64,000 nt of DNA from Hyphomicrobium sp. 99 (GCF_000384335.2 NZ_KQ031382.1:1488001-1552000), one strand, 5' to 3'. Shown: positions 27,251-38,085, numbered from the stretch's first letter. A program made the numbers and translations. Notes: generated by a model from the letters alone, not told the origin.

Positions 27251-28297
27251 TTAGAAGATATTGATCCGCCGCTCTCCGGTTCTGACGGAGCCGATGATGC
27301 GCGCGCTCGAATATCCCGCCGCCTCGATGGTGCTGCGCAAATCTTCCGCCTGGTCAGGAGCGCATGCGATCAGCAAGCCTCCCGACGTCTGCGGATCGGT
27401 CAAAAGCACCCGTCCCGTTTCCGGCAGGCTCTGAGGCAAGACGACGTCCTGGCCATAGCTCGCCCAGTTTCGCCCCGAGGCGCCCGTCGCAAATCCCGCC
27501 TCCGCCAAAGCTTGCGCGGATGAAAGAAATGGAACGCGGTCGTAGGCGATATCGATGCTGACGCCGCTCGCGCGGGCCATTTCGAGAGCGTGTCCGAGAA
27601 GGCCGAAGCCGGTGACGTCCGTCATGGCGTGAACGTACGAGCGCTCGCCCAATGTAGAGCCGATCCGGTTCAGCAATGTCGTTGACGCTATCATCTCGGC
27701 ATAAGCGTCCTCCGGCAGGGAGCGTTTCTTGAACGCTGCCGAATAGATGCCGACACCTATACCTTTGGTCAGAATGAGAGCGTCGCCCGGCTGCGCGCCC
27801 GCATTCAGGCGGATGTTCTGCGGCTTTGCGAGCCCTATCACGGCCAGCCCGTAGATCGGTTCAGGCGAGTCGATCGAGTGGCCGCCCGCAACGGGAATTC
27901 CCGCTTCCGCGCAAATCGACGACCCGCCGGCGAGGATGTCGCGCACGGTGTCGATGGGCAGTTTGTCGAGCGGCATACCGAGGATCGCGAGTGCCATGAT
28001 GGGCCGTCCGCCCATCGCGTAGACGTCGGAAATGGCGTTGGTCGCGGCAATGCGCCCGAAATCCCGAGCGTCATCTACCATCGGCATGAAGAAGTCGGTC
28101 GTGGCCACAACGCATTGATCGTTGTCGATGTGCCAGACCGCGGCATCGTCTCCGGTCTCCGTTCCGACCAGTAACTGCGCGAAGTGTCCGGCGCTCGGTT
28201 GCCCGGCAAGCAATTGCTGCAAAACAGAGGGAGCGAGTTTGCAGCCGCATCCGCCTCCATGCGCCAAATCGGTTAAACGAATAACAGGTCCGAGCAT
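27251..28297 (-). CDS. selD: Selenide, water dikinase
   Basis: Makes selenophosphate from selenide and ATP for SelA (and tRNA selenouridine). 348 aa with the catalytic Cys17 in [11 protein letters not shown], encoded by TGC rather than UGA, and Lys20. [17 protein letters not shown] and [17 protein letters not shown] are conserved, and DPQTSGGLL is near the C-terminus. It converges on selB, leaving only 6 bases between the stop codons. Divergent from the permease gene across an AT-rich 148-base gap. Confidence 0.96.
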   Translation of the reverse strand: MLGPVIRLTDLAHGGGCGCKLAPSVLQQLLAGQPSAGHFAQLLVGTETGDDAAVWHIDNDQCVVATTDFFMPMVDDARDFGRIAATNAISDVYAMGGRPIMALAILGMPLDKLPIDTVRDILAGGSSICAEAGIPVAGGHSIDSPEPIYGLAVIGLAKPQNIRLNAGAQPGDALILTKGIGVGIYSAAFKKRSLPEDAYAEMIASTTLLNRIGSTLGERSYVHAMTDVTGFGLLGHALEMARASGVSIDIAYDRVPFLSSAQALAEAGFATGASGRNWASYGQDVVLPQSLPETGRVLLTDPQTSGGLLIACAPDQAEDLRSTIEAAGYSSARIIGSVRTGERRINIF

Positions 28298-28445
28298 TTT
28301 ACATGCCTCGTAAGCGGAATGATTACTGGGAATGAAGGATCAACAACAATGCAAATTTGCTGTTCTTTCATCTCAGGATAAAGATAGACTATCAGTATAC
28401 TTCATTGCACAAAATGTTTTGCCTGAATTGCCGTTGGAGAATTGG

Positions 28446-29513
28446 ATGAACGCCAGTCGCCAATCCGATATCACGCTCAGGTGGGTCGTCTTCTTGACGA
28501 TAGCCGTCGTCGGGCTCTTCTACGTAAAATGGTTTCCATATTATAACCGCGCATTCGTTGCGGCAGACAATCATTCCATCGGCAATTCGATATTGATGGG
28601 CACTTCTGCAGCACCGCCTGCGCCTTCATGGGACGCGGCGCTCGGTTACGCTTTGGCCTACGGCAAAGCCATCTGGCAGGCGATGGTGCTCGGCTTGCTG
28701 TTAGGTGCGGGAATCCAGGCGCTTCTGCCGGCTGATTGGATCGCGCGCGTGCTGGGCAAGACGGGCTTCAGCACCGTCGCGGTTGCGGGCATCCTCTCCG
28801 TTCCGAGCATGATGTGCACATGCTGCGCAGCGCCCGTCGTCGTCGGCTTGCGCGAACGCCAAGCGTCCCCCGGCGCCGCTATCGCTTTCTGGCTGGGCAA
28901 TACGGTGCTCAATCCCGCGACGCTCGTATTCATGGGGTTTGTCCTCGGTTGGAATTGGACCGCGCTACGCATCGTTTTGGGAATCCCCATGGTCTTTGGC
29001 CTCGGCTACCTCGTCAACCTGATGGTGACGCCGCAGGAAGCCGCAGCTGCCGAAGCCCACATCGCCGCGCTCACAAATAAATCGGAAACCACCGGTTCGA
29101 AGGCGACGAACGCATTCATCCGCTGGATCGAAATTTTCGTTCGCATGGCCGTGCGCCTCATCCCGGAATACATCATTCTCGTCTTGCTGCTTGGAGCTGC
29201 GCGCGCGTTCCTGTTTCCCGAAATCGGCCCCAGCCTCGACAACAACATCGGCTGGATCGTCGCCTTCGCGGTGGCCGGAATGCTGTTCGTCATCCCGACG
29301 GCAGGTGAGGTGCCGATCATTCAAGCCATGCTCGCACTCGGCATGGGCGGCGGGCCAGCCGCCGCACTGTTGATGACGCTGCCGCCCGTGAGCTTGCCAT
29401 CCCTCGCAATGGTCAGCGGATCGTTCCGCATGAAGCTACTTCTCACGGTCGCGGGCGGGGTCGTGATCTTTGGCATCGTTGCGGGCCTGATCGCCGTCGG
29501 CCTCAAGATGTGA
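28446..29513 (+). CDS. ArsP/DUF318-type permease
   Basis: Integral membrane protein of 355 aa, about eight helices in two halves, of the ArsP_1/YraQ permease family. The motif SMMCTCCAAPVVVGLRERQA in the first half is the cysteine-bearing conserved loop, and FVIPTAGEVPIIQAMLALG is the matching loop of the second half. Some members export organoarsenicals; substrate here is unknown. The start at 28446 is preferred (GGAG eight bases upstream) over 28332, whose extra 38 codons are AT-rich and poorly protein-like. It sits between selD and the formate dehydrogenase genes. Confidence 0.82.
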   Translation: MNASRQSDITLRWVVFLTIAVVGLFYVKWFPYYNRAFVAADNHSIGNSILMGTSAAPPAPSWDAALGYALAYGKAIWQAMVLGLLLGAGIQALLPADWIARVLGKTGFSTVAVAGILSVPSMMCTCCAAPVVVGLRERQASPGAAIAFWLGNTVLNPATLVFMGFVLGWNWTALRIVLGIPMVFGLGYLVNLMVTPQEAAAAEAHIAALTNKSETTGSKATNAFIRWIEIFVRMAVRLIPEYIILVLLLGAARAFLFPEIGPSLDNNIGWIVAFAVAGMLFVIPTAGEVPIIQAMLALGMGGGPAAALLMTLPPVSLPSLAMVSGSFRMKLLLTVAGGVVIFGIVAGLIAVGLKM

Positions 29514-29520
29514 GGTTGTC

Positions 29521-30450
29521 CTAACCGATGAGCAGCATCGGATTGGGAGCGTGCCGCGCCCAGCCGGCTTCCCCGACCATGATGTCGAGGCCGAGCGTTG
29601 CGAGATCGTCGGCGTAGGGATCGGCCTTCGTATCCTTGACCTGATAAATCATCTTCGCATAGGTCTGACAGTCGTCGCAGGTCTCCGCCTTGACGATGCC
29701 CGGTCCGCCCTCGATCTCCTTCAGCGAAACGCGGCCTGAACTCTCGCACGTGATGCAAATCGCGCGCGTGTGGTTCCAGGCCGTAGAGCAGAGCGAACAA
29801 TAGAGGTAGCGGACCCCCGGCACGTCCCCCGAAGCCGTGATCATTCCTGAGACCGCCGTCGAGCCACAACACGGACACAGCCCTCGCTGTGGAAGCAGAC
29901 GCAATGCCGACGCATCAAGGGAACCGGCGAGGCGCGCAAAATAAACCTGAAGCGCCGCAGCTATGTAGAGAGTGACACCGACGTCGCCGCTGCCGACGGT
30001 ATCTCGAAGAAAGCCATCCGCGAGATCTTCGATGTCGTCCGTCGACGCGCCGCGCAACTTGGCAGTGGCTTCGCGCGCGGGCGCGGGAAGAGCGCAATCC
30101 TCGATCTTATCGAGAATTGTGAAAAGGCCTTCGCGCCAAGCCGAATTGCGATGATGACCATCCGCCGCAAGCGGCGGCATCCGGGCGGCCACCGACCGAT
30201 CGATAAAGGATCTATCGATTGCGGGGAGCGGCGGAAATGTGGTCGATGCCTCGTGTTGGGCTTTCGATACGGCGGCCATGAACAGCAGCCATTCCGACAT
30301 GGGATGATCGGTGGCCAATGTTCTCAATCGAGAAGCGGTATCGGAAAAGCGTTTCGTGGGATTGGGCAGGATCAACGCTTCGGGGGTTTTGACGCCACCC
30401 TGCTGATTGCCGATCCATTTGCCGCTTGGCGGTGCGCCACCTTGCTTCAT
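29521..30450 (-). CDS. fdhE: Formate dehydrogenase accessory protein FdhE
   Basis: 309 aa cytoplasmic rubredoxin-like protein needed for assembly of respiratory formate dehydrogenases. Four CxxC pairs mark the iron-binding C-terminal domain: CPCCGS, CSLCST, CITCES and CDDCQT. It is the last gene of the leftward fdh operon, 10 bases after the gamma subunit, and converges with the permease. Confidence 0.93.
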   Translation of the reverse strand: MKQGGAPPSGKWIGNQQGGVKTPEALILPNPTKRFSDTASRLRTLATDHPMSEWLLFMAAVSKAQHEASTTFPPLPAIDRSFIDRSVAARMPPLAADGHHRNSAWREGLFTILDKIEDCALPAPAREATAKLRGASTDDIEDLADGFLRDTVGSGDVGVTLYIAAALQVYFARLAGSLDASALRLLPQRGLCPCCGSTAVSGMITASGDVPGVRYLYCSLCSTAWNHTRAICITCESSGRVSLKEIEGGPGIVKAETCDDCQTYAKMIYQVKDTKADPYADDLATLGLDIMVGEAGWARHAPNPMLLIG

Positions 30451-30460
30451 CCACGCGCTC

Positions 30461-31135
30461 TCATTTACGCGTCTCTTCTCTCACATCGTTGGGCCTTGGG
30501 CCGGCGGACCCCGTCGCCACGAGCGACCGGAACCACTTGCGATGATGTCGCCAAGCCCAACCGGGCGTCACGTACCCTTGCGTCATCGCCCGCATCGATC
30601 CCCGGACCCAGATCGCTGCATAAACGTGTATGATCCAGATGAGAATTGCACCGATCGCACACAAGGAATGAATGAGTAGCGCCGCGCGTTGGGTCGGAAT
30701 GGAAGTCCACGTTCCAAAATAATATTCCCAAATCACGAGGCCGGTGACGAAAAGAACCGGGACCAGGATTGCCATCGACCAGAAGACGAACTTCTGCCCG
30801 GCGTTGAAGCGCGCGACTTCCGGAACGCCTTCTTCTTCGTTAACGAGCACCTTGTCTATCGCCATCATCCATCGGACGTCGTCTTTCGTCCAAAGATTGT
30901 CGCGCCAGAACTGAATCATCAAACCGCTATAGCTGATGAGCAGCACCACGCCGATCCATGGATGTGCTTGCCGCGCCCACTGACCGCTGCCGAACAAAGC
31001 CGAAAGCCAAAAAAGAAGCGGATCGAACATCGACAGACCAGAGATCATCAGCAGCACGAAGCAGGCCGCGGTGATCCAGTGATTGATCCGCGTCGTCGTA
31101 CTGTTCCTGATCAACGTTCCGCGCGGACGTGTCAT
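30461..31135 (-). CDS. fdoI: Formate dehydrogenase gamma subunit (cytochrome b556)
   Basis: 224 aa diheme membrane subunit that passes electrons from the beta subunit to quinone. It has four transmembrane helices, an N-terminal haem-ligand histidine in [19 protein letters not shown], and [21 protein letters not shown] near residue 170. Its ATG overlaps the beta stop (ATGA). Typical of FDH-N/O enzymes; the choice between fdnI and fdoI names is arbitrary. Confidence 0.92.
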   Translation of the reverse strand: MTRPRGTLIRNSTTTRINHWITAACFVLLMISGLSMFDPLLFWLSALFGSGQWARQAHPWIGVVLLISYSGLMIQFWRDNLWTKDDVRWMMAIDKVLVNEEEGVPEVARFNAGQKFVFWSMAILVPVLFVTGLVIWEYYFGTWTSIPTQRAALLIHSLCAIGAILIWIIHVYAAIWVRGSMRAMTQGYVTPGWAWRHHRKWFRSLVATGSAGPRPNDVREETRK

Positions 31136-32064
31136 GTCGCGTGCTCCGGTGGCGATTTCGGTGCGTTCTTTCCTTCGATAAGGTGTTCGGCTGCCTCTTC
31201 GTCTTCCGGCTGAACCTCGTTCGGTCCGGCGATGACCCAATGCATGAAACCGGATATGGCGGCGGCCGCTATGCCCACAAGCGCCACCGGTTTGATGAGG
31301 CCCTTCCAGAATTCAACCGTCGCGCTGATCCTCGGATTTTCCGGCAGACCAGCATAGATCGACGGCGTATCGGCGTGATGCAGAACGTACATGACATGCG
31401 TGCCGCTAACTCCGGGCGGATCGTAAAGGCCGGCATTTTCGAACCCGCGCGATTTTAGCTCTTCGACGCGTTCGCCGGCCCAGTCCGTCATGTTCTTCTT
31501 CGACCCGAACAGGATCGCACCGGTCGGACATGCTTTCACACACGCGGGCTCCAGGTTGACGGCCACGCGATCCGAACACAGCGTGCATTTATACGACTTG
31601 TGATCGACCTGGCTGATGCGCGGGATGTTGAAAGGACATCCCTTCACGCAATAGCCGCACCCGATGCAATTCTCGCTGATGAAATCCACGATCCCGTTGC
31701 CGTACTGTACGATCGCGCCGGGGGCCGGGCAGGCCTTGAGACAACCGGGATCTTCGCAATGCATGCAGCCGTCCTTGCGGATCAGCCACTCGAGATCGCC
31801 CTTGTCGTTTTCATGTTCCGTGAACTTCATCAGCGTCCACGTATGCGGATCGAGGTCGAGCGGATTGTCGTAGGTGCCCTCGAACCAGCCGACCTCGCCA
31901 CGGAGATTGTTCCACTCCATGCATGCCGCCTGGCACGCCTTGCAGCCGATGCAGCGCGTCACGTCGATGAGCTTCGCAACCTGCTCTTCATAGGAGCGCG
32001 CGGCAGGCGGCGTAATCGTAGTGGCCGAAATGCGGATGTAGTCCTGTGACTGAAGATTGGACAT
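31132..32064 (-). CDS. fdoH: Formate dehydrogenase beta subunit (4 x 4Fe-4S)
   Basis: 310 aa iron-sulfur subunit relaying electrons from the catalytic subunit. Cysteine clusters: [45 protein letters not shown] and CTLCSDRV...[12 protein letters not shown]-terminal transmembrane helix (about 262-280, [19 protein letters not shown]) anchors it, as in E. coli FdnH. Start chosen at the ATG at 32064; the open frame continues upstream into the alpha gene. It begins 11 bases after alpha. Confidence 0.95.
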   Translation of the reverse strand: MSNLQSQDYIRISATTITPPAARSYEEQVAKLIDVTRCIGCKACQAACMEWNNLRGEVGWFEGTYDNPLDLDPHTWTLMKFTEHENDKGDLEWLIRKDGCMHCEDPGCLKACPAPGAIVQYGNGIVDFISENCIGCGYCVKGCPFNIPRISQVDHKSYKCTLCSDRVAVNLEPACVKACPTGAILFGSKKNMTDWAGERVEELKSRGFENAGLYDPPGVSGTHVMYVLHHADTPSIYAGLPENPRISATVEFWKGLIKPVALVGIAAAAISGFMHWVIAGPNEVQPEDEEAAEHLIEGKNAPKSPPEHAT

Positions 32065-32075
32065 CGACCACTCCG

Positions 32076-35000
32076 CTAGACCAACGGTCCGTTGACACTT
32101 TCGACATTGACCAGAAACGCCTTGAATTCGGGCGTCTGCGTATTGGCGTCTCCCACGGACGGCGTCAGCGTGTTGGCGCCGTAACCTTTTCTCGCCTGAC
32201 CCGTGAAGCCCCAGTGCAGCGGCACGCCGATGACGTGGGTTGGCTTCCCGTCGACCAGGAGCGGCTTGATCCGCTTCGTCACGTAAGCCTTGCACACGAC
32301 GAAGCCTCGCTTGGAGGCAACGCGAACCCAGCTGTTGTTCGCGATGCCCTTTTCGTTCGCCAGGACTTCGCCGATTTCAACGAACTCCTGCGGCTGCAGG
32401 ATCGCATTGATGCGTGCGTGCTTGGTCCAGAAGTGGAAGTGCTCAGTAAGCCGGTAGGTCGTTGCGACGTAGGGGTAATCGGCGGGTGTTCCGAAATCCG
32501 CGCGGTCATCGGCAAATACGCGCACAGCGGGATTTGACTGAACCTTCGGATGCAGCACGTTGGGCACCGGAGATTCGAGCGGCTCATAGTGCTCGGGGAA
32601 CGGCCCTTCCACCATCTGATCGAGCGCGAACAAGCGGCCGACGCCTTCGGAGTTCATGATGAAGGGACCAACAGAGTCGGAGGGCTTGATCGTTGGCCCG
32701 TAATCGGGAACGTCGATGCCAACCCACTTGGCTCCGTTCCATTGAATGATCGGCTTCGCCGGGTTCCACGGATTGCCGAGAACGTCAGCACTGGCGCGAT
32801 TATAGAGAATGCGCCGGTTGGCCGGCCACGCCCACGCCCAGTTCGGCGCGATGCCCTGATCGCGTGGATCGGACGCGTCGCGCCGGGCCATCTGATTGCC
32901 CTTCTCGGTGTAGCTGCCCGAGAAGATCCAGCAGCCCGACTCCGTGGTGCCGTCATCGCGCAACTGCCCGAAGCCATCGAGCAGCTGCCCGGCTTTCACC
33001 ACAACGGCACCGGACGGATCTTTGAGGTCCGCACGCGCCCGGCCGTTCATGTCCTTCGCCAGCTCTTCGGGATCAGGATCGGTTGGGTTGGTATAATTCC
33101 AAGTGAGGTTCAGGATCGGGTCGGGGAAGGCGCCGCCCTCCTTGCGATAGAGTTCGCGTATCCGGTGGAAGAGTCCCGACATGATCCATATATCGGACTT
33201 CGCTTGCGCCGGCGCCTCAGCGGCTTTCCAGTGCCATTGTAGCCAGCGCGCCGAATTGACGAGAGAGCCTTGCTCTTCCGCGAAGCACGTTGTCGGCAGC
33301 TGGAAGACTTCCGTCTGGATCGCGGCGGAATCAGCAGGGTTTTGCGGGCCGAAATTCTCCCAGAACCGCGACGTCTCGGTATCGAGCGGATCCATCGTGA
33401 CGAGGAACTTGAGCTTCGAAAGCCCACGGCGAATCTTGCCGCGATCCGGGAAGGCCTGCTGCGGATTGAAGCCCTGACAGATGTAGCCGTTGATCTCGCC
33501 TTTGTTCATCATCTCGAACGCGCGGATGATGTCATAGAGCGGAACGTTGAGCTTTGGCAGCCAGTCGTAAGCCCAGTTGTTCTCGGCCGTGGCAGCATCG
33601 CCGTAGATCGACTTCTGGAAGCTGACAAAGAACTTCCTGTAGTTTTGCCAGTAGCTCATCTGGCCCGGACGCACAGCTTTGAATTGCCGCGTCTTCATGT
33701 AGTCGTCGAAAGTCAGCTCCTGATCTTTCGGCAAGGTCATGTAGCCGGGCATCTGGTTCGACAGCAGCCCGACGTCGGTAAGTCCCTGAATGTTGGAATG
33801 GCCGCGCAGCGCATTCATACCGCCGCCTGCAACACCGATATTGCCGAGCAGAAGCTGCACCATCGCCATCGTGCGAATGTTCTGCGAACCAATGGAGTGT
33901 TGCGTCCATCCAAGCGCAAAAAGGCTCGTCATCGCCTTGTCGGGCACCGACGTCGCAGCGATCATGCTGCAAATGTGCAGATATTTATCCTGCGGCGTAC
34001 CGCAGATGCGCGACACCATTTCAGGTGTGTACCGGTCAACGTGCTTGCGCAGCAGGTTGATCACGCAGCGCGGATTTTGCCACGTATCGTCGACCTTGGC
34101 GAAGCCTTGTTCGTCGACCTCGTAATTCCAGCTCGATTTGTCGTAGCTGTGCGTCTCTTGATTATAGCCGCTGAAAAGACCGTCCTCGAAGGCGAAGCCG
34201 TCTTTTACGATGAAGCTGGCGTTGGTGTAGGCGCGTACGTACTCGTGCTGGATTTGATCTTTCTCCAGCAGATACCGGATGACACCCGACAGGAACGCGA
34301 TGTCGGTTCCGGGCCTGATCGGCGCATAATAATCGGCAACCGACGCCGTTCGCGTGAAACGCGGATCAACGACGACCAGCTTCGCGCCGTTCTCAATCTT
34401 CGCTTCGATGACCCACTTGAAACCGCACGGGTGCGCTTCGGCGGCGTTTCCGCCCATGACGATGACCAGGTTGGCATTCTTGATGTCCTGCCAAGTGTTG
34501 GTCATTGCACCGCGACCGAATGTTGGAGCCAGACTGGCCACCGTCGGTCCGTGTCAGACACGGGCTTGGTTATCGAAGACCAACATCCCGAATGACCGGG
34601 CGACTTTCCAGGTGAGGTAGGAGGTCTCGCTCGAAGAGGCCGACGCCGCCAGCATGCCGGTGGAGAGCCACCGGTTGACGGTCGTGCCCTGGTCGTTCTT
34701 CGCAATGAAATTCTTGTCGCGATCGTCTTTCATCAATCGCGCGATGCGGTCGAGCGCCCAATCCCAGGTGACCTCTTTGAACTCGCTGGTTCCTGGTGCG
34801 CGATATTTCGGGACTTGAAGCCGCGTTGGCGCGTGAACGATGTCGAGAAGAGCCGAACCCTTCGGGCAAAGCGTGCCGCGGTTCACCGGATGGTCCGGAT
34901 CGCCCTCGATGTGCATGATGTTGGAGTGCGCGTTCTTCGCGCCGTCGCCCGTCGTGTAGATCAGGATGCCGCAAGCGACCGAACAGTAAGTGCAGGTATT

Positions 35001-35147
35001 GCGGGTCTCTTTGGCAGCGGCAAGTTTGAAGGGACGGACGGATTCGGCCAACGCCGCGCCACAGCCCCCAAATCCCATGGCCCCTAAGCTTGACGATGCG
35101 AGTGTCGCACCCGACAGCTTGATGAACCCTCTGCGTGTCAGTGACAT
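32076..35147 (-). CDS. fdoG: Formate dehydrogenase alpha subunit, selenocysteine at codon 198
   Basis: Periplasmic molybdopterin (bis-MGD) catalytic subunit, 1023 aa, oxidising formate to CO2. A twin-arginine signal ([19 protein letters not shown]) leads; the 4Fe-4S site is CTYCSVACG...LCPKGS. The frame is broken by TGA at 34554-34556, in [19 protein letters not shown], the exact context of the selenocysteine in E. coli FdnG. Read through, it is one gene of family length. The start at 35147 has an ACGGAG site; the GTG/ATG starts beyond the UGA are artefacts. First gene of the fdh operon. Confidence 0.97.
34514..34556 (-). promoter_or_regulatory. SECIS-like hairpin following the UGA codon
   Basis: Starting at the UGA, the minus strand can form ACCGA/TCGGT as lower stem, an internal loop, then GGCC/GGCT around the apical loop AGTCT, close to the SelB-binding AGUCU/GGUCU loops of E. 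coli fdnG and fdhF. Coding sequence is constrained at the same time, so this is a fold seen by eye. Confidence 0.75.
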
Positions 35148-35633
35148 CGGGCACTCCGTACTTTTTGCGCGAGCGAAGCAGCAGCACGTGAACAACATAG
35201 TGTAGGCTCTGATGGTTGCCTAGCGAACCTGCGTTAACCCTGAGAGTCACCTCACAAATCGGACATCTTCTCCAGCGGTCGGGCATCTGCAACTTGTAGC
35301 CAGATGCGGGGCGACGGTGCGGGGCGAGGTGGCCGCCTGTCCTATTTTGAAGCAATCGCGACAGCGTATTGCCAATCACGCGGAAAGGCTGTTTAAGGCC
35401 TCCTCATAGGCTTCCAGGCGCCCGATGTTGGCATCCCTTCAGGGATTGTTCCAGGTCGGCGACACGCGGTAGTTTAAAAACGTAGCAAATTCAACGCAAT
35501 AGCTGCGAGGGCAACTTCTGTCCGCACCGGTATTGCGGCAGCCGGCGGCGTTAGCGCTTTGTAGACGCGCCGGCGTCTCCCCAAATAGTTGAGCGGCAAG
35601 GTGCAGAGTCAGCACCGGCAATAGGATACGGCG
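35148..35633. other. Divergent gap between fdh operon and tig
   Basis: 486 bases holding both promoters. No gene is supported. An atccc-ttca-gggat hairpin lies at 35429-35442, and the minus strand near 35385-35450 has two short protein-like stretches in different frames that could be a gene remnant. No clear FNR, sigma-54 or sigma-70 site was identified. Confidence 0.45.
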
Positions 35634-36992
35634 ATGCAGGTCACGGAAACGGCAAGAGACGGATTGAAGCGCACTCTCGAGGTGGTTGTCGGCAAGGCAG
35701 AGCTCAATGAGCGCTTCGTGTCTCGCCTCGACGAGCTCAAGGATCGTGTGCAAATCAAAGGCTTTCGTCGTGGCAAGGTTCCGCTCGCGCATCTGAAGAA
35801 GATCTACGGCAAGTCGCTGATGCAGGAAGTGATGGAGCAGACGCTCAACGATACGAGCGCGCAGGCCATCAAGGATCGCAACGAGCGCCCGGCACAACAG
35901 CCGAAGGTCGAGCTTGTCGATTTCAACGAGCAGACCTTCGAGAAGATCGCCAACGGCGAGGGTGATCTTGCCTACAAGATGTCGTTCGAGGTTTTGCCGC
36001 CGATTCCGCTCTCAGACCTGAAAGCGCTGAAGCTTGAGCGCCTCGTCTCCGAAGTCGACGACGCCGCTATCGAGAAGGCCCTCACCAGCCTCGCTGAGCG
36101 CAACACGGCCTATGATCCGGAAGAGGGACGCGTCGCAGGCGAAGGCGACCTCGTGACGATGGATTTCGTCGGTCGCATCGATGGCGAAGCCTTCGAGGGC
36201 GGATCCGCCGAAGGCCAGAGCCTCGTGCTCGGGAAAAAGCAGTTTATTCCGGGCTTTGAAGAGGGCGTTGCGGGCATGAAGGCCGGCGACGAGAAGGTCG
36301 TCAGCGCGACGTTCCCGGAAGATTATCCGATGCAGGCGCTGGCTGGAAAAACGGCCCAGTTCGACGTGAAGGTTTCGGCGGTAGCAAAGCCCAGGACGCC
36401 GGCGATCGACGAAGACTTCGCCAAGGGGCTCGGTGCCGAAAATCTCGAGCAATTGCGCGGTTTCGTAACCGAGCAGATCAAGCGCGAGTATGACCAAGCG
36501 TCGCGGGCGAAGCTTAAGCGTGAGATTCTGGATGCGCTCGATAAGGCGCACACGTTCGAGCTTCCTGCCTCTCTTGTTGATTTCGAATTCAACAATATAT
36601 GGACACAGCTCGAGAACAATCTCAAAGCCACGAACAAGACGTTCGCCGACGAAGGCAAGACCGAGGACGAGGCTCGCGCCGAGTACCGTGGTATCGCCGA
36701 GCGCCGGGTCCGCCTTGGCCTCGTGATCGGCGAGATCGGAGAGAAGAACAATCTGCAGGTTTCGCAGGATGAGTTGCGTCGCGCGCTTGTAGAGCAGGCT
36801 CGCCGCTACCCAGGCCGGGAAAAGCAGGTGTACGAATATTACGAGAAGACCCCCGGCGCCATTGCTGAGCTTCGCGCACCCATCTTCGAGGACAAGGTCA
36901 TCGACCACGTGATCGAAGAAGCAAAGCCGGAAGAGAAGAAGGTCTCGCGTGACGAATTGTTGAAGGCCGTCGAAGAAGCGACCGAACGCTGA
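35634..36992 (+). CDS. tig: Trigger factor
   Basis: Ribosome-bound chaperone with peptidyl-prolyl isomerase activity, 452 aa. The N-terminal ribosome-binding domain contains GFRRGKVPLAHLKKIYG (E. coli signature GFRxGKxP, about residues 43-51); the FKBP domain lies at about 160-245 (GDLVTMDFVGRIDGEAFEGG, FIPGFEEGVAGM); the helical chaperone domain follows. AGGAT precedes the ATG. First of the tig-clpP-clpX-lon-hup block. Confidence 0.96.
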   Translation: MQVTETARDGLKRTLEVVVGKAELNERFVSRLDELKDRVQIKGFRRGKVPLAHLKKIYGKSLMQEVMEQTLNDTSAQAIKDRNERPAQQPKVELVDFNEQTFEKIANGEGDLAYKMSFEVLPPIPLSDLKALKLERLVSEVDDAAIEKALTSLAERNTAYDPEEGRVAGEGDLVTMDFVGRIDGEAFEGGSAEGQSLVLGKKQFIPGFEEGVAGMKAGDEKVVSATFPEDYPMQALAGKTAQFDVKVSAVAKPRTPAIDEDFAKGLGAENLEQLRGFVTEQIKREYDQASRAKLKREILDALDKAHTFELPASLVDFEFNNIWTQLENNLKATNKTFADEGKTEDEARAEYRGIAERRVRLGLVIGEIGEKNNLQVSQDELRRALVEQARRYPGREKQVYEYYEKTPGAIAELRAPIFEDKVIDHVIEEAKPEEKKVSRDELLKAVEEATER

Positions 36993-37090
36993 TTGCCTTC
37001 ATCTGCAGAGCAGTGAAAGCTAGAGACTGAAGCGTGCGAGTCAGGCCGGCGTGCTGAACGCGCCGGCCGAAATGAGGAAAGACGAGGGCG

Positions 37091-37741
37091 ATGCGCGATC
37101 CGGTAAACACCCTGACGAACACATTCTGGCCGATGGTTGTCGAGCAGACGACGCGCGGCGAACGCGGTTACGATCTGCCGTCGCGCCTTTTGAAGGAGCG
37201 CATCATCTTCGTGACGGGTCCGGTCGAGGACCAAATGGCGGCATCGATCTGCATGCAGCTGTTGTTCCTCGAGTCCGAGAACCCGAAAAAAGAGATCTCG
37301 ATGTACATCAACTCGCCGGGCGGCGTGGTGACGGCCGGCATGGCGATCTACGACACGATGCAGTTCGTGAAGCCGCAGGTCGCAACGTTGTGCATCGGCC
37401 AGGCTGCGTCGATGGGTTCGCTTCTTCTCTGCGCCGGCGCCAAGGGCATGCGGTACGCGCTCCCGAACGCACGCGTGATGGTGCACCAGCCGTCGGGTGG
37501 CTTCTCGGGCCAGGCGTCCGACATCGAGCGCCACGCCGAGGACATCATCAAGATGAAGCGCCGTCTCAATGAGACCTATGTGAAGCACACAGGTCAGACA
37601 TACGAGATGATTGAGAAAACTCTGGATCGCGATTACTTCCTGACGGCCGACCAAGCCCGCGATTTCGGCCTTATCGATAAGGTTCTCGAAAGCCGCGACG
37701 AAGTTGACGCTGGCGTATTCGAGAGCAAATCGTCAGGCTGA
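37091..37741 (+). CDS. clpP: ATP-dependent Clp protease proteolytic subunit
   Basis: Serine peptidase forming the 14-mer barrel used with ClpX/ClpA, 216 aa. Catalytic Ser107 in [11 protein letters not shown], His in VMVHQPSGG, and Asp in the C-terminal third. The [20 protein letters not shown] segment is typical. Located 98 bases after tig and 344 bases before clpX, so clpX probably has its own promoter. Confidence 0.97.
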   Translation: MRDPVNTLTNTFWPMVVEQTTRGERGYDLPSRLLKERIIFVTGPVEDQMAASICMQLLFLESENPKKEISMYINSPGGVVTAGMAIYDTMQFVKPQVATLCIGQAASMGSLLLCAGAKGMRYALPNARVMVHQPSGGFSGQASDIERHAEDIIKMKRRLNETYVKHTGQTYEMIEKTLDRDYFLTADQARDFGLIDKVLESRDEVDAGVFESKSSG

Positions 37742-38085
37742 CGAGTGTAAGCGCAACAAAACCGCCGTTCGCCGCGTGGGAGCAGAAGCTATGCGCGCCC
37801 CGCGCGAACGTCGCAGAACAAACGCCGCACGTTGGCGTGCATTTAGGTAAATTATCGCAATAAAATCGCGGTGTTGCCGGGTCGTTTATCAACTGTGGCA
37901 ATAGCGCCGCTTGCGACCCATGGCTGGCTGGGCTCCATTAATCCAATCTTGATCTGCTGAACGTTAGCGTGCTGAGATCGGTTATTGAGTTCACGTCGCC
38001 GCAGAATCGGCTCCGCGCCGGACGTGAACGGCGGGCCAAAGCAAGAACATCGCGTTGATGTGGCTTGCACGGAAGGTGAGAACAC
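37742..38085. other. clpP-clpX gap with a structured clpX leader
   Basis: 344 bases without a gene. Near the end a 9-bp inverted repeat (gttcacgtc 37989-37997, gacgtgaac 38021-38029) encloses an inner gccg/cggc hairpin, 57 bases before the clpX ATG. This may be a 5' leader structure. A heat-shock promoter is expected but was not recognised. Confidence 0.5.

Noticed and set aside
32076..34541. Formate dehydrogenase alpha gene as a pseudogene split by a stop
   Set aside because: The stop is TGA at the known selenocysteine position, followed by a SECIS-like hairpin, and the Sec machinery is adjacent.
35385..35480. Protein-like segments on the minus strand upstream of tig
   Set aside because: Short runs such as ANIGRLEAYEEALNSLSA and RVADLEQSLKG occur in two frames with no start and an intervening stop; too short to call a pseudogene, and they do not fold as tmRNA or tRNA by eye.
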